From Sphingobacterium paucimobilis HER1398 (lineage in GTDB: Bacteria > Bacteroidota > Bacteroidia > Sphingobacteriales > Sphingobacteriaceae): a DNA stretch of 64,000 nt. The translations under genes and the position numbers were made by a program. The notes beneath the pieces were generated by a model, which saw nothing but the letters and a program-made list of their open reading frames with translations, was not told where the DNA came from and did no database searches. The stretch lies in NCBI RefSeq assembly GCF_000416985.1, contig NZ_ATDL01000005.1, positions 1-64,000 of the forward strand, given 5' to 3'. Position 1 is the first letter of the stretch. Every line of letters begins with the position of its first letter. Positions 25,966 to 34,858 of this stretch are shown here, one piece after another.

Positions 25966-27609
25966 ATGAAAAATACGCTTTTATTTTTTCTGACAGCACT
26001 TCTATTTATTCGCTGCACCAGCAATAACGAAGTGGATCTTATTGTGCATAATGCCAAAGTTTATAGTGTCGATTCTTCTTTTTCGATTAAAGAGGCATTT
26101 GCAATAAAAAACGGCATTTTTATAGACATAGGCACTTCAAAAGATATTCTGAAACGCTACAAGGCAAAAGAAATCATCGATGCTCAACAGGCTCCGGTAT
26201 ACCCTGGTTTCTATGATGCCCATGCCCATTACTTCGAATTAGCGAACCTTTTCCAAGAAGTGGATCTGAATGGAACCAAATCCATGGAAGAGCTTATTGG
26301 CAGGCTTCAACAATACCATCAGAAAAATCCAAACAAGCCATGGATCATCGGTGGTGGTTGGGACCAAAATCTATGGCCTAGTAAAACGTTCCCTACTAAA
26401 GATAGTCTGGACAAATACTTTCCCGACATCCCAATTTACCTTTCTCGTGTAGATTATCATGCTGCGTTAGTCAACTCTGCCGCATTAAAGATCGCACGGC
26501 TAGATTCTGTATTTGATGTACAGGGCGGTCTCATCTCTCCTGACGCACACGGCAAACCCGATGGATTACTGATTGACAATGCTATGCCCTTGGTCAGTAA
26601 GCATCTTCCTAAGCACGACGAACAGAGTATCCTGAAATTCTTACAACAAGCACAGGATTCCCTAGTATCCGTCGGATTGACCAGCATCATTGACGCAGGA
26701 CTAAACGATGAAGAGCTTGATTATCTCAAGACCTTCTATGCCAAAGGACAGCTTAAGATCCGAGATTACGCGATGATTCTAGCTGATCCCTTACAAATCG
26801 ACCGCTATATTAAAGAAGATTTTTTTGAAAGTGACAGACTGAATATACGGTCGATCAAACTGTTGGCAGATGGAGCCTTGGGTTCCCGAGGTGCCTGCCT
26901 TTTGGAACATTACCATGATTCTCCTACGAAAGGCTTTCTGCTGCACACACCCGAGCAATTTGATGAAACTATCAAAAAACTAGCCAACAGCGAGTTTCAG
27001 GTCAATACTCACGCTATTGGAGATTCTGCAAACCGCCTGATCTTGGACGTCTACGGCAAATACCTCACCGACAATAAAGCGCGAAGATGGCGCATTGAAC
27101 ATGCACAGATCATCGCTCCCAAAGATTTTGCCAAATTCAACCAGTTTCACATCATTCCGTCAATACAACCTACTCACGCCACATCAGATATGTATTGGGC
27201 ACCACAGCGACTGGGTGACGAACGTATTAAAGGGGCTTATGCCTATAAAGAACTATTGAAACAATATGGTAAAGTAGCTATCGGATCTGACTTCCCTATC
27301 GAACACTTTAATCCCCTATACGGATTTCATGCCGCTATTGCGCGCGTGGACCATTCAGGATATCCGTCAGGTGGCTTTCAAATGGAAAATGCCCTCAGTC
27401 GTGAAGAGGCATTGAGAGGGATGACGATATGGGCAGCTTTCTCTTGCTTTGAAGAAAAGAAAAGGGGCTCAATTGAAAAAGGTAAAGATGCAGACTTCGT
27501 CATTCTCGAAAAAGATATCATGGAAGTCCAAGCAGAAGAATTACGCAAAGTCAAGACCCTACGTACCGTCATTGGCGGAGAGACCGTATTCCAACGAAGT
27601 TCTCAATAG
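25966..27609 (+). CDS. YtcJ-like amidohydrolase, lipoprotein
   Basis: 547 aa. Signal peptide with a lipobox-like LFIRC (C17; Arg at the -1 position is unusual), then the amidohydrolase_3 domain: the metal site YDAHAHYFEL, WRIEHAQ further on, and IGSDFPIEHFNPL near the C-terminus. The family hydrolyses N-acyl or cyclic amide bonds with one or two metals; the substrate is not predictable. Export would place it in the periplasm or on the surface. Convergent with lipA and sharing its terminator. Confidence 0.88.
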   Translation: MKNTLLFFLTALLFIRCTSNNEVDLIVHNAKVYSVDSSFSIKEAFAIKNGIFIDIGTSKDILKRYKAKEIIDAQQAPVYPGFYDAHAHYFELANLFQEVDLNGTKSMEELIGRLQQYHQKNPNKPWIIGGGWDQNLWPSKTFPTKDSLDKYFPDIPIYLSRVDYHAALVNSAALKIARLDSVFDVQGGLISPDAHGKPDGLLIDNAMPLVSKHLPKHDEQSILKFLQQAQDSLVSVGLTSIIDAGLNDEELDYLKTFYAKGQLKIRDYAMILADPLQIDRYIKEDFFESDRLNIRSIKLLADGALGSRGACLLEHYHDSPTKGFLLHTPEQFDETIKKLANSEFQVNTHAIGDSANRLILDVYGKYLTDNKARRWRIEHAQIIAPKDFAKFNQFHIIPSIQPTHATSDMYWAPQRLGDERIKGAYAYKELLKQYGKVAIGSDFPIEHFNPLYGFHAAIARVDHSGYPSGGFQMENALSREEALRGMTIWAAFSCFEEKKRGSIEKGKDADFVILEKDIMEVQAEELRKVKTLRTVIGGETVFQRSSQ

Positions 27610-27634
27610 ACCTGCGAACGTGATTCATTAAAAT

Positions 27635-27669
27635 AAAAAAGGGGATAGCTACAGCTATCCCCTTTTTTT
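27635..27669. terminator. Bidirectional terminator between amidohydrolase gene and lipA
   Basis: GGGGATAGCT pairs with AGCTATCCCC around AC, flanked by A-run and T-run, so it works in both directions. Confidence 0.9.
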
Positions 27670-27681
27670 ATACTATTCATA

Positions 27682-28563
27682 TTATTGCATATCGAACAAG
27701 TGCTTTTCAGCGTGATAAGAAGAGCGAACCAAAGGTCCCGACTCTACATATTTAAAGCCCATCTGCAATCCTATCTCTTTATATTTATCAAATTGTGCAG
27801 GTGTAACCCAATCAACAACCGGATGATGTGCTTTGGTCGGTTGTAAATACTGCCCCAAAGTCAAGATATGAACACCAACGTCATACAGATCCTGCATAGC
27901 CTCGATCACATCCTCTTCCGTCTCTCCCAAGCCCAGCATGATACCAGATTTAGTCCGTAGACCTGCTTCCGAGATACGTCGTAGACACTCTAGAGAACGG
28001 TCATATTTGGCCTGTATACGTACCTCTCGAGTCAAGCGGCGCACAGTCTCTAAGTTATGTGACACCACTTCTGGCCGAACTGCAATCACACGGTCAAGAT
28101 TATCCCACTGTCCTTTAAAGTCGGGAAGAAGTGTTTCCAAAGTTGTCTCCGGACTCTCTCGGCGGATTGCTTGAATAGTCTCCGCCCAAATAGTAGAACC
28201 TCCATCTTTTAGATCATCACGGTCGACCGAAGTAATTACACAATGCTTTACCCCCATCAACTTAACAGAAGTTGCTACGCGATTCGGTTCGTCTACATCC
28301 ACAGGAAGCGGTCTTCCTGTTGCTACCGCACAGAAAGAACAAGAACGCGTACAGATATTACCTAAAATCATAAAAGTAGCCGTACCAGCTCCCCAACACT
28401 CTCCCATATTGGGACAATTACCACTTTCACAGATGGTATGAAGCTTGTGCTCATCGACCAAACCACGTACATGGCGATATTCTTTTCCTACCGGAAGTTT
28501 CACACGTAGCCAATCTGGTTTACGCTGTGTCTGATTTACGGGTATAACAGGCAATTCAATCAT
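27682..28563 (-). CDS. lipA: Lipoyl synthase
   Basis: 293 aa from the ATG at 28563 (MIELPVIPV); an in-frame ATG at 28596 would add 11 residues that lie outside the usual family start. Radical-SAM enzyme that inserts two sulfurs into the octanoyl chain on 2-oxoacid dehydrogenase subunits. Seen: the auxiliary cluster motif [12 protein letters not shown], the radical-SAM motif CTRSCSFC, and the C-terminal RSSYHAE serine that ligates the auxiliary cluster. Confidence 0.98.
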   Translation of the reverse strand: MIELPVIPVNQTQRKPDWLRVKLPVGKEYRHVRGLVDEHKLHTICESGNCPNMGECWGAGTATFMILGNICTRSCSFCAVATGRPLPVDVDEPNRVATSVKLMGVKHCVITSVDRDDLKDGGSTIWAETIQAIRRESPETTLETLLPDFKGQWDNLDRVIAVRPEVVSHNLETVRRLTREVRIQAKYDRSLECLRRISEAGLRTKSGIMLGLGETEEDVIEAMQDLYDVGVHILTLGQYLQPTKAHHPVVDWVTPAQFDKYKEIGLQMGFKYVESGPLVRSSYHAEKHLFDMQ

Positions 28564-28636
28564 GGTACAAAGATAAATATTATTCGCTGAATCCAAGAGA
28601 CAAGATTTGTTAGTCTTGTATCATATTCACTTTAAA

Positions 28637-28669
28637 TAAAAAGCCCCTTGGATAATTATCCAAGGGGCT
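28637..28669 (-). terminator. Terminator of outer-membrane protein gene
   Basis: AGCCCCTTGGATAA pairs with its complement with a minimal loop; on the minus strand a T-run follows. Confidence 0.88.
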
Positions 28670-28697
28670 CAATTATCTCTTACTAGAGAAATATTGA

Positions 28698-29300
28698 TTA
28701 AATTTCAAAACCAATACCTACAGAGAATACATTGTTCTTAATTTTTAGAGCGTCAACATTTGACATATTTCCTAATCCGAGACCATAACCTCCGTTAATT
28801 AACAAACCATTTGATAATTTATAGCCCAATTGAAAATTAAGTCCGTAATCAACAACCTTTAATTGATCATCTTTTGAACCAAATTTAATGTCTTTCTTTA
28901 CATCCCCCGCCTTATCTTTTCCTGACACGTTAAAACCAACATAAGGTCCAGCAGCAACGAAAACAGAGCCAGTAGCTCCAGTAGGAATATAGTATACCGC
29001 ATTAACAGGAATTTCAATAGACATTAGATTTCGAGTAGTGGTTAGATTACCTACTTCAACTTTACCTCCTTTACCTTGCAAAGAAACTCCTGGTTGAATA
29101 GCAAAATTAGTCGCAGCAGGGATACTTGCATAACCGGAAAGATAAAAATTAGTAGCTGCACTCGTCGTATAACTTACATTTCCTCCAGAATAATTCAATT
29201 TGGGAAAGTTTAAACCTGCTTTAACCCCATAACCAATCTGAGCCTGTGCTCCTACCGCTGTTAATAATGCAACACCTAATGTTAGTAAAACTTTTTTCAT
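28698..29300 (-). CDS. PorT-like outer-membrane beta-barrel protein
   Basis: 200 aa from the ATG at 29300, which opens a clear signal peptide (MKKVLLTLGVALL...GAQAQ); the frame runs farther upstream, but without leader character. The mature part starts GYGVKAGLNFPKL, typical of the outer_membrane_beta-barrel_2 (PorT-like) group, with alternating strands and Gly/Asn turns, and ends in an amphipathic strand with terminal Phe-Glu-Ile. Probably a small 8-strand barrel; its function is unknown and a specific type IX secretion role should not be assumed. Confidence 0.85.
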   Translation of the reverse strand: MKKVLLTLGVALLTAVGAQAQIGYGVKAGLNFPKLNYSGGNVSYTTSAATNFYLSGYASIPAATNFAIQPGVSLQGKGGKVEVGNLTTTRNLMSIEIPVNAVYYIPTGATGSVFVAAGPYVGFNVSGKDKAGDVKKDIKFGSKDDQLKVVDYGLNFQLGYKLSNGLLINGGYGLGLGNMSNVDALKIKNNVFSVGIGFEI

Positions 29301-29616
29301 AACGTTTATTTTAATACTCTTTTTTAATATGTGGGATTGAACAGACAACCCTATCGATTACTATCTATTCAAATTTGATACCAAACTTAAATCTTTTCTA
29401 GAACAATAAATACACCAACGACCCCAACCGCATTCTATCTGTTTTCAAGACCTTTACAACCAAAAAATGTCAATATATTTCTACAAAAAAGTAACGGAAC
29501 TTCAAGTGCCCGTCAGGACAATCTGCTCAACTGCCATTTCATCACAAAGGTTTTTATAATTAATTTTGCATTTTCAATTTTTAACATTACTTTTGCATGC
29601 CCAGTAAGGGTAAAAG
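29301..29616. other. Divergent intergenic region before tRNA-Cys
   Basis: About 300 bp without a gene. It holds the tRNA-Cys promoter at its right end and, on the other strand, the leader of the outer-membrane protein gene. Nothing else was recognised. Confidence 0.5.
29565..29595 (+). promoter_or_regulatory. Promoter of tRNA-Cys and the 59-aa gene
   Basis: TTTG, exactly 19 bases, TACTTTTG: a textbook Bacteroidota promoter, 21 bases before the tRNA. Confidence 0.8.
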
Positions 29617-29687
29617 GGTCGGATGGCCGAGTGGCTAGGCTGAGGTCTGCAAAACCTCCTACAGCGGTTCGAATCCGCTTCCGACCT
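29617..29687 (+). tRNA. tRNA-Cys (anticodon GCA)
   Basis: 71 nt: acceptor GGTCGGA/TCCGACC, discriminator T, anticodon stem GAGGT/ACCTC around CTGCAAA, T-arm AGCGG-TTCGAAT-CCGCT. CCA is not encoded. The next gene starts 33 bases downstream with no terminator between, so both share the transcript. Confidence 0.97.
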
Positions 29688-29719
29688 CGTTTATAACGTA
29701 CAAAAAATATTATAATAAA

Positions 29720-29899
29720 ATGGGAGTTACACGTTTAAAAAGAAAAGATAGAAGAAACAAAACTACTTCACGTATGGAAGTTCAGTTTCTAAGCTTGGGT
29801 CGTAACATCGAACCAGGATCACGTTCAAAAATGCCTAAGCATAGTCAAATCACTAAGAACGACGAGATTTTAAATAAATTAGAAGCTGAGGCTAAATAA
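29720..29899 (+). CDS. Conserved-looking 59-aa basic protein
   Basis: 59 aa: MGVTRLKRKDRRNKTTSRM at the start, then a VQFLSLGRNIEPGSRSK stretch and an acidic EILNKLEAEAK tail. It is rich in Lys and Arg in its first half, resembling a ribosome- or RNA-associated small protein, though I know no named family. Evidence for a real gene: position directly behind tRNA-Cys in the same transcript, a clean stop and its own strong terminator 18 bases later, and coding-like composition. Easily missed because it is below common length cut-offs. Confidence 0.78.
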   Translation: MGVTRLKRKDRRNKTTSRMEVQFLSLGRNIEPGSRSKMPKHSQITKNDEILNKLEAEAK

Positions 29900-29916
29900 G
29901 CCTTCTTACTATATAG

Positions 29917-29950
29917 AAAAGGGATTTGTCTTTGACAAATCCCTTTTTTT
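29917..29950 (+). terminator. Terminator of the tRNA-Cys/59-aa transcript
   Basis: AAAAGGGATTTGTC pairs with GACAAATCCCTTTT around TTT, with a T-run. Confidence 0.9.
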
Positions 29951-29984
29951 ATTTACACGAGAAATGTAAATCAGCTGATAAAAC

Positions 29985-30009
29985 AAAAGCCGCATAATCT
30001 GCGGCTTTT
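29985..30009 (-). terminator. Terminator of pgk
   Basis: AAAAGCCGCA pairs with TGCGGCTTTT around a 5-base loop; on the minus strand it is followed by a T-rich stretch. Confidence 0.8.
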
Positions 30010-30032
30010 ATGATTCTTTATAGTTACGATAA

Positions 30033-31223
30033 CTAAGCATTTATTGCAGCAACACCTGGCAACTCTTTTCCCTCCATATATTCCAACAAAGCTCCACCAC
30101 CTGTGCTCACATAGCTTACATGCTCCGTCATCTCAAACTTGGCAATAGCAGCGGCTGAATCACCACCACCGATCAAGGAGAATGCACCTCGCTCTGTCGC
30201 AGCGACAATCGCATCAGCAACCGCTTTCGTACCCCTAGCAAACGTATCGAACTCAAACACCCCCATCGGGCCATTCCACAATAACGTATTGGAGGCTGAT
30301 ATAATCTCTGCAAAATGCCGAGACGACTCGTTACCAATATCCAGACCTTGAAGATCTGCAGGAATCTGATCATTAGGTCCATCATATGTTTTAGCATCAT
30401 TCGAGAAGCTATCCGCTATTTGCGCATCCGTAGGCAATACCAGATTGACCCCTTTCTCTTCTGCTTTTTTAACAAGTTCATTAGCCAAATCCAGCTTGTC
30501 CATTTCTACCAATGACTTACCGATTTCACCACCGCGCGCCTTGACAAAGGTATAAGCCATTCCTCCACCGATGATCAGGTTATCCACCTTATCCAGCAAT
30601 GCTTCGATCAGCTGTATCTTATCCGAGACCTTAGCCCCACCCATAATTGCTGTAAACGGTCTATTCGGATGATTAAGCACTTTTTCAGCATTGTTCAGTT
30701 CTGCCGCCATCAGGTAGCCAAAATACTTGGCTGTCGGGAAGAACTGCGCTACAATAGCCGTAGAAGCATGCGCACGGTGCGCCGTTCCAAATGCATCATT
30801 AACATATACTTCCCCTAATTTAGAAAGCTTTTCTGCAAATGCCACGTCTCCTTTTTCTTCCTCTTTATAAAAACGAAGATTTTCCAATAACAACACTTCA
30901 CCAGGTTTTAGGTTTGCCGCCTTCTCGCGGGCTTCGTCACCGATACAATCGTTGGCAAACTGCACCTCTACCCCCAATACCTTTGAAAGATGCGAAACAA
31001 TATGCTTCAACGAATACTTATCAGTCGGCCCTTCTTTTGGTCTCCCCAAGTGGGACATTAATACGACAGCCCCTCCGTCTGCAAGAATCTTCTTTATAGT
31101 CGGAGTTGCCCCCTGAATTCTATTGTCATCCGTAATATTAAAATCCGCATCAAGAGGAACATTAAAGTCTACACGGATTAAGGCCTTTTTACCAGAAAAA
31201 TTTAAATCGTCAATTGTTTTCAT
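30033..31223 (-). CDS. pgk: Phosphoglycerate kinase
   Basis: 396 aa, normal length. Glycolytic enzyme transferring phosphate from 1,3-bisphosphoglycerate to ADP. Seen: RVDFNVPLD near the N-terminus, the SHLGRPKEG loop, TAHRAHAST, the hinge region, and the nucleotide-binding loops GGAKVSDKI and GGGDSAAA. It stands alone with its own terminator. Confidence 0.99.
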   Translation of the reverse strand: MKTIDDLNFSGKKALIRVDFNVPLDADFNITDDNRIQGATPTIKKILADGGAVVLMSHLGRPKEGPTDKYSLKHIVSHLSKVLGVEVQFANDCIGDEAREKAANLKPGEVLLLENLRFYKEEEKGDVAFAEKLSKLGEVYVNDAFGTAHRAHASTAIVAQFFPTAKYFGYLMAAELNNAEKVLNHPNRPFTAIMGGAKVSDKIQLIEALLDKVDNLIIGGGMAYTFVKARGGEIGKSLVEMDKLDLANELVKKAEEKGVNLVLPTDAQIADSFSNDAKTYDGPNDQIPADLQGLDIGNESSRHFAEIISASNTLLWNGPMGVFEFDTFARGTKAVADAIVAATERGAFSLIGGGDSAAAIAKFEMTEHVSYVSTGGGALLEYMEGKELPGVAAINA

Positions 31224-31318
31224 ATGTGTACTAAAAGTATTTAAGTTGATTGAGACGTAAACTTATATAAATTGCTTTGCATTCACGCCATACCGTAAAA
31301 AATATTACAAAAATAACG

Positions 31319-33079
31319 CTAGTAGATCTCTATCTGATAAGGCAATCTTGCTTGTATTCCGGTATGTTTTAAAACTTTGGTCACGTCCAATAAGTATTTT
31401 TGATAATCGCCCAACTCTTCGCCAAACAACCACATCTTAACCTTGTCTTTGGAAGAAGACAATATACTCGCAAAAGGATCCTCTTTCTCCGGAAGCTCCA
31501 CCAGCTGATAGTCTTTCAACGAAGCTTTCGCCGCTGCTGCACCAATGGCACGCTGCAGGTTACCGATCCCGTCAACCAGCCCCAAGTCAAGCGCTTGCTT
31601 ACCTGTCCATACGCGTCCCTGACCAATACTGTCGACAGCCTCTACATTCATCTTACGTCCATTAGCTACACGTTCCATAAATGTCGAATACGTCCGATTG
31701 ACTTCCATCTGTATGATAGACCGCTCTTCGGCAGTAAGCGGTTTGTCCGGATTCGCCATCAGGCTTGAATACTTACCCGTATTCACCTCATCGATATGTA
31801 TACCCAGCTTATTGTTCAACAGCCCTTTAAAATTGGGTATTAGCCCAAATACCCCAATCGACCCAGTCAACGTGCTCGACTCAGCAAAAATAGAGTCGGC
31901 TGCTGCGGCGATATAATAGCCACCCGAAGCAGCATAATCACCCATAGAGACTACAATAGGCTTTTCTTTCTTTATCAGCTCCACCTCTCTCCAAATAACA
32001 TCGGATGCTAGAGCAGATCCTCCGCCGGAATTAACCCGCAGCACCACAGCCTTAATATCCTTATCTCTGCGCAGCTTACGCAACTGTCGTGAAATTTTAT
32101 CTCCTCCGATCTGACCTACAGAACCCTCGCCATCCACGATATCGCCATACGCATACAGCACCGCTATCTTAGCTCCCGAGGTACTGGCAGGACTACCTCC
32201 ATAATTCAATATAGAGACAGACGAGATATCTTTATCCTCAGCAATATCCAATCGCTTTTTAAGCAGGGATAACAGTTCATCCTTATAGACCTTACCATCG
32301 ATGAATTTATAACGAAGCGCATCATCGGCATTCCGAATCAAGTATTCATTCGCAATATTTTTCAATGTATCGACCGATTGATTTCGAGCTTGCGAAATAT
32401 CCGATAAGAAAGAGTCATAGATACTGCCCAGATAAGAGGTGACCTGTTCCCTGTTTGCATCACTCATTTCGTTGAGCAAGAAAGGTTCTACCGCCGATTT
32501 ATAAGTTCCGACTTTGATCACCTGCATCTCGACCCCCAATTTATCCATGGCTTCTTTCATAAATACGACTGAAGAACTTAATCCCCTGAAATCTAACGAT
32601 CCTTGGGGATTCAAATAAATACTGTCCGCCACAGTGGACAAGTAATAGGCTTTTTGGGAATAACCTTCACTGTAGGCAACGATAAATTTCTTCGACTCTT
32701 TGAAATCCAACAGGGCGTCACGAATCGCTTTTAAACTGGCAAAGCCCATACCCACCGTCGAAGGATTCAGATAGATACCTTTAATATTATCATCCGTTTT
32801 AGCAGCTTTAATACGTGCCAAAACATCATTCAGTCCAATAGACTTTTCCACGTTGTAAAGAGGCAGATTCAAATCTCCCAAGGGATTGCTCTCCGTCTTT
32901 TCTACAATTTTATAATCCAGCGACAGATATAACACGGATTTGGCTGGCGCGACTACTGTGGCCTGTTGCGACGACTGCTGGACCAGCACGCCAATAAATA
33001 CTAAAAAAAGAAAAAACAGGATAATACTGGTAATAAGTATCCCTGTGATAGTGGCTAACACTTGTTTAATAAAGCTCAT
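31319..33079 (-). CDS. sppA: Signal peptide peptidase SppA, 67K type
   Basis: 586 aa, two tandem S49 domains. One N-terminal membrane anchor (about 5-30), the catalytic lysine in the first domain (VIKVGTYKSAVEPF) and the catalytic serine in the second (GDYAASGGYYIA). Membrane-anchored protease that digests released signal peptides in the envelope. Long form as in E. coli, unlike the short form of Gram-positives. Divergent from folK. Confidence 0.97.
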   Translation of the reverse strand: MSFIKQVLATITGILITSIILFFLFLVFIGVLVQQSSQQATVVAPAKSVLYLSLDYKIVEKTESNPLGDLNLPLYNVEKSIGLNDVLARIKAAKTDDNIKGIYLNPSTVGMGFASLKAIRDALLDFKESKKFIVAYSEGYSQKAYYLSTVADSIYLNPQGSLDFRGLSSSVVFMKEAMDKLGVEMQVIKVGTYKSAVEPFLLNEMSDANREQVTSYLGSIYDSFLSDISQARNQSVDTLKNIANEYLIRNADDALRYKFIDGKVYKDELLSLLKKRLDIAEDKDISSVSILNYGGSPASTSGAKIAVLYAYGDIVDGEGSVGQIGGDKISRQLRKLRRDKDIKAVVLRVNSGGGSALASDVIWREVELIKKEKPIVVSMGDYAASGGYYIAAAADSIFAESSTLTGSIGVFGLIPNFKGLLNNKLGIHIDEVNTGKYSSLMANPDKPLTAEERSIIQMEVNRTYSTFMERVANGRKMNVEAVDSIGQGRVWTGKQALDLGLVDGIGNLQRAIGAAAAKASLKDYQLVELPEKEDPFASILSSSKDKVKMWLFGEELGDYQKYLLDVTKVLKHTGIQARLPYQIEIY

Positions 33080-33148
33080 AAATTATCTTTTTACAAACTA
33101 AATTTAGTGTATTTAATTGGTTTTGTCGAATTTAAAGGTTCAATATTG

Positions 33149-33156
33149 TATTTTTG
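33149..33156 (+). promoter_or_regulatory. -7 box of folK promoter
   Basis: TATTTTTG ends only 6 bases before the chosen ATG (33163), so the message would be leaderless or nearly so. Confidence 0.5.
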
Positions 33157-33162
33157 GAAAGA

Positions 33163-33645
33163 ATGAACACAATCCACATCCTATTAGGCGCTAATCTGGG
33201 CAATCCTACTACACAAATCAAGCAGGCATTCACCCTGCTACAGAATAGGATCGGCAAAGTAATCAAATCCTCTGCCCTATACGTATCCGAGGGATGGGGC
33301 GTCAAAGATCAGCCCCTTTTTTATAACCAAGCACTGATTATAGAGACTCCACTTGAAAAACAAAAATGCCTTTCCATCTGTCAAGAGATAGAGATGGAAC
33401 TGGGACGCGTCCGTCTTGTCAAATGGGGGGCTCGACTTATAGACATCGACATCATCTATTTCAATGAAGACGTATATGAATCGGAGAATCTTATCATTCC
33501 ACATCCATTATTACAGCTCCGTAATTTCGTACTGGTTCCGCTATGCGAAATCGCAGCGGAATATGTACATCCCGTATTGCGCCGTAGCAACAAGGAGTTA
33601 CTGGCCCAGTCCACAGATACACTTGTTGTCAAAAAGTATATTTAA
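33163..33645 (+). CDS. folK: 2-amino-4-hydroxy-6-hydroxymethyldihydropteridine pyrophosphokinase
   Basis: 160 aa from the ATG at 33163; a TTG at 33154 in the same frame lies within the promoter box and is unlikely to be the start. Folate pathway kinase. HPPK motifs: LLGANLGNP at the N-terminus and the metal/pterin-binding RLIDIDIIYFNE in the middle, then HPLLQLRNFVLVPL. It precedes the Hpt gene by 11 bases, with no terminator between, so the two are co-transcribed. Confidence 0.96.
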   Translation: MNTIHILLGANLGNPTTQIKQAFTLLQNRIGKVIKSSALYVSEGWGVKDQPLFYNQALIIETPLEKQKCLSICQEIEMELGRVRLVKWGARLIDIDIIYFNEDVYESENLIIPHPLLQLRNFVLVPLCEIAAEYVHPVLRRSNKELLAQSTDTLVVKKYI

Positions 33646-33656
33646 ATAACACGTAA

Positions 33657-34022
33657 ATGCCCTATAAAATCATCAATCCAGATATCATAAAAAAATCAAT
33701 GATGGGAAACCCTTCTTTGGTGAAACAATTTGTAGAGATGTATCTGGAACAAAGTCCTATTGATTTCCAGGCATTGCTATCTGGAATGAACAACGGAGAT
33801 AAAAAAGTAATCCGAGACAGCGCCCACCACATCAAACCTACCATGCAATACATTGGTGCATCGACACTTTCTACAGCTTTTCAAGAATTAGAAAATATGG
33901 GACGAGATGAACTGGAAATGGACATCATTAACACCAAGTTCCAAGAATTAAAACTGAACTTTGAACTCATGTTGGAAGAGTTGAGATCCTTTATTATTGA
34001 AAATGATAAGGATATAAAATAA
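33657..34022 (+). CDS. Stand-alone Hpt (histidine phosphotransfer) domain protein
   Basis: 121 aa, all-alpha. The phosphorylation motif is SAHHIKPTMQYIG, with H57 the likely phospho-acceptor; the usual Gly after Lys is replaced by Pro61. It would shuttle phosphate between a hybrid kinase and a response regulator. No kinase is adjacent, but a PhoB-like regulator is convergent and ends 42 bases away. Co-transcription with folK is probably incidental. Confidence 0.85.
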   Translation: MPYKIINPDIIKKSMMGNPSLVKQFVEMYLEQSPIDFQALLSGMNNGDKKVIRDSAHHIKPTMQYIGASTLSTAFQELENMGRDELEMDIINTKFQELKLNFELMLEELRSFIIENDKDIK

Positions 34023-34053
34023 ATGGGGCGAAATTAATTTCGCCCCATTTATT
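34021..34053. terminator. Bidirectional terminator between Hpt and response-regulator genes
   Basis: AAATGGGGCGAAATT pairs perfectly with the next 15 bases, with A and T tails, and overlaps the Hpt stop codon. Confidence 0.9.
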
Positions 34054-34063
34054 TATCAAATAT

Positions 34064-34753
34064 TTAATTAAGTTCAAACTTATAACCAACACCTTTGACT
34101 GTTGCTACGTAGTTATCACCAATTTTTTCTCGCAACTTCCGGATGTGAACATCAATGGTTCTGTTGGTAACAACGACAGAATCCTCCCAGATTGCTTTTA
34201 ATATCTGCTCGCGCGTATACACCTTATTCGGCTTAGAAGCCAAGAGATAGAGCAGTTCAAATTCTTTTTTTGCCAACACGATTTTCTCTGTATCTCTATA
34301 TACCAAGAACGAATCTCTATCGATCACCAAATCTGCTATTTCCAACTTATCTGCAGGTTCGTCGACAGATTCCTGCGAATTCCTTCGCAGTATAGCATTG
34401 ATTCTAGACATCAATGCCCGTGGCTTTATGGGTTTGGCAATATAATCATCGGCTCCGACATGGAAGCCAGCTATCTCGGAGTATTCCTCACTCCTCGCTG
34501 TCAAAAACACCATAAAGGTATGTTTAAACTCTGGTAAAGACCGCATAATCCGACAAGCCTCTATCCCATCCATCACAGGCATCATGACATCCAAGATAAT
34601 TAAATCCGGACTTACTTCTTTTGCCTTATCAATTGCCAGCTTTCCATTTGATGCTGTATAGACCTGGTATCCTTCTTTGTTCAGATTGTAGGAAATGAGA
34701 TCTAAGATATCCTGCTCATCATCTACCACAAGTATTTTTTGCTTGGCACTCAT
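34064..34753 (-). CDS. OmpR/PhoB family response regulator
   Basis: 229 aa. Receiver domain (about 5-120) with phospho-acceptor D55 in LIILDVMMP and the AKPIKP lysine; winged-helix DNA-binding domain (about 135-228) with the VVTNRTIDVHIRKLREKIG recognition helix. No kinase gene is adjacent. The domain architecture and KPIKPRAL linker resemble Bacteroidota PhoB-like regulators, which often respond to a kinase encoded elsewhere. Confidence 0.94.
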   Translation of the reverse strand: MSAKQKILVVDDEQDILDLISYNLNKEGYQVYTASNGKLAIDKAKEVSPDLIILDVMMPVMDGIEACRIMRSLPEFKHTFMVFLTARSEEYSEIAGFHVGADDYIAKPIKPRALMSRINAILRRNSQESVDEPADKLEIADLVIDRDSFLVYRDTEKIVLAKKEFELLYLLASKPNKVYTREQILKAIWEDSVVVTNRTIDVHIRKLREKIGDNYVATVKGVGYKFELN

Positions 34754-34858
34754 ATTAGTTTTTTTGCTAAAGTATGTACTTTATGGTAAGATAAAGTTAA
34801 TCAAATGTTATGAAATTGTTAACTATTAAAAATAACTTAATAAATTAATAAACTTCCT

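Noticed and set aside
25966..27609. Operon of the Nfu-type gene with the amidohydrolase
   Set aside because: A strong terminator (25862-25896) separates them.
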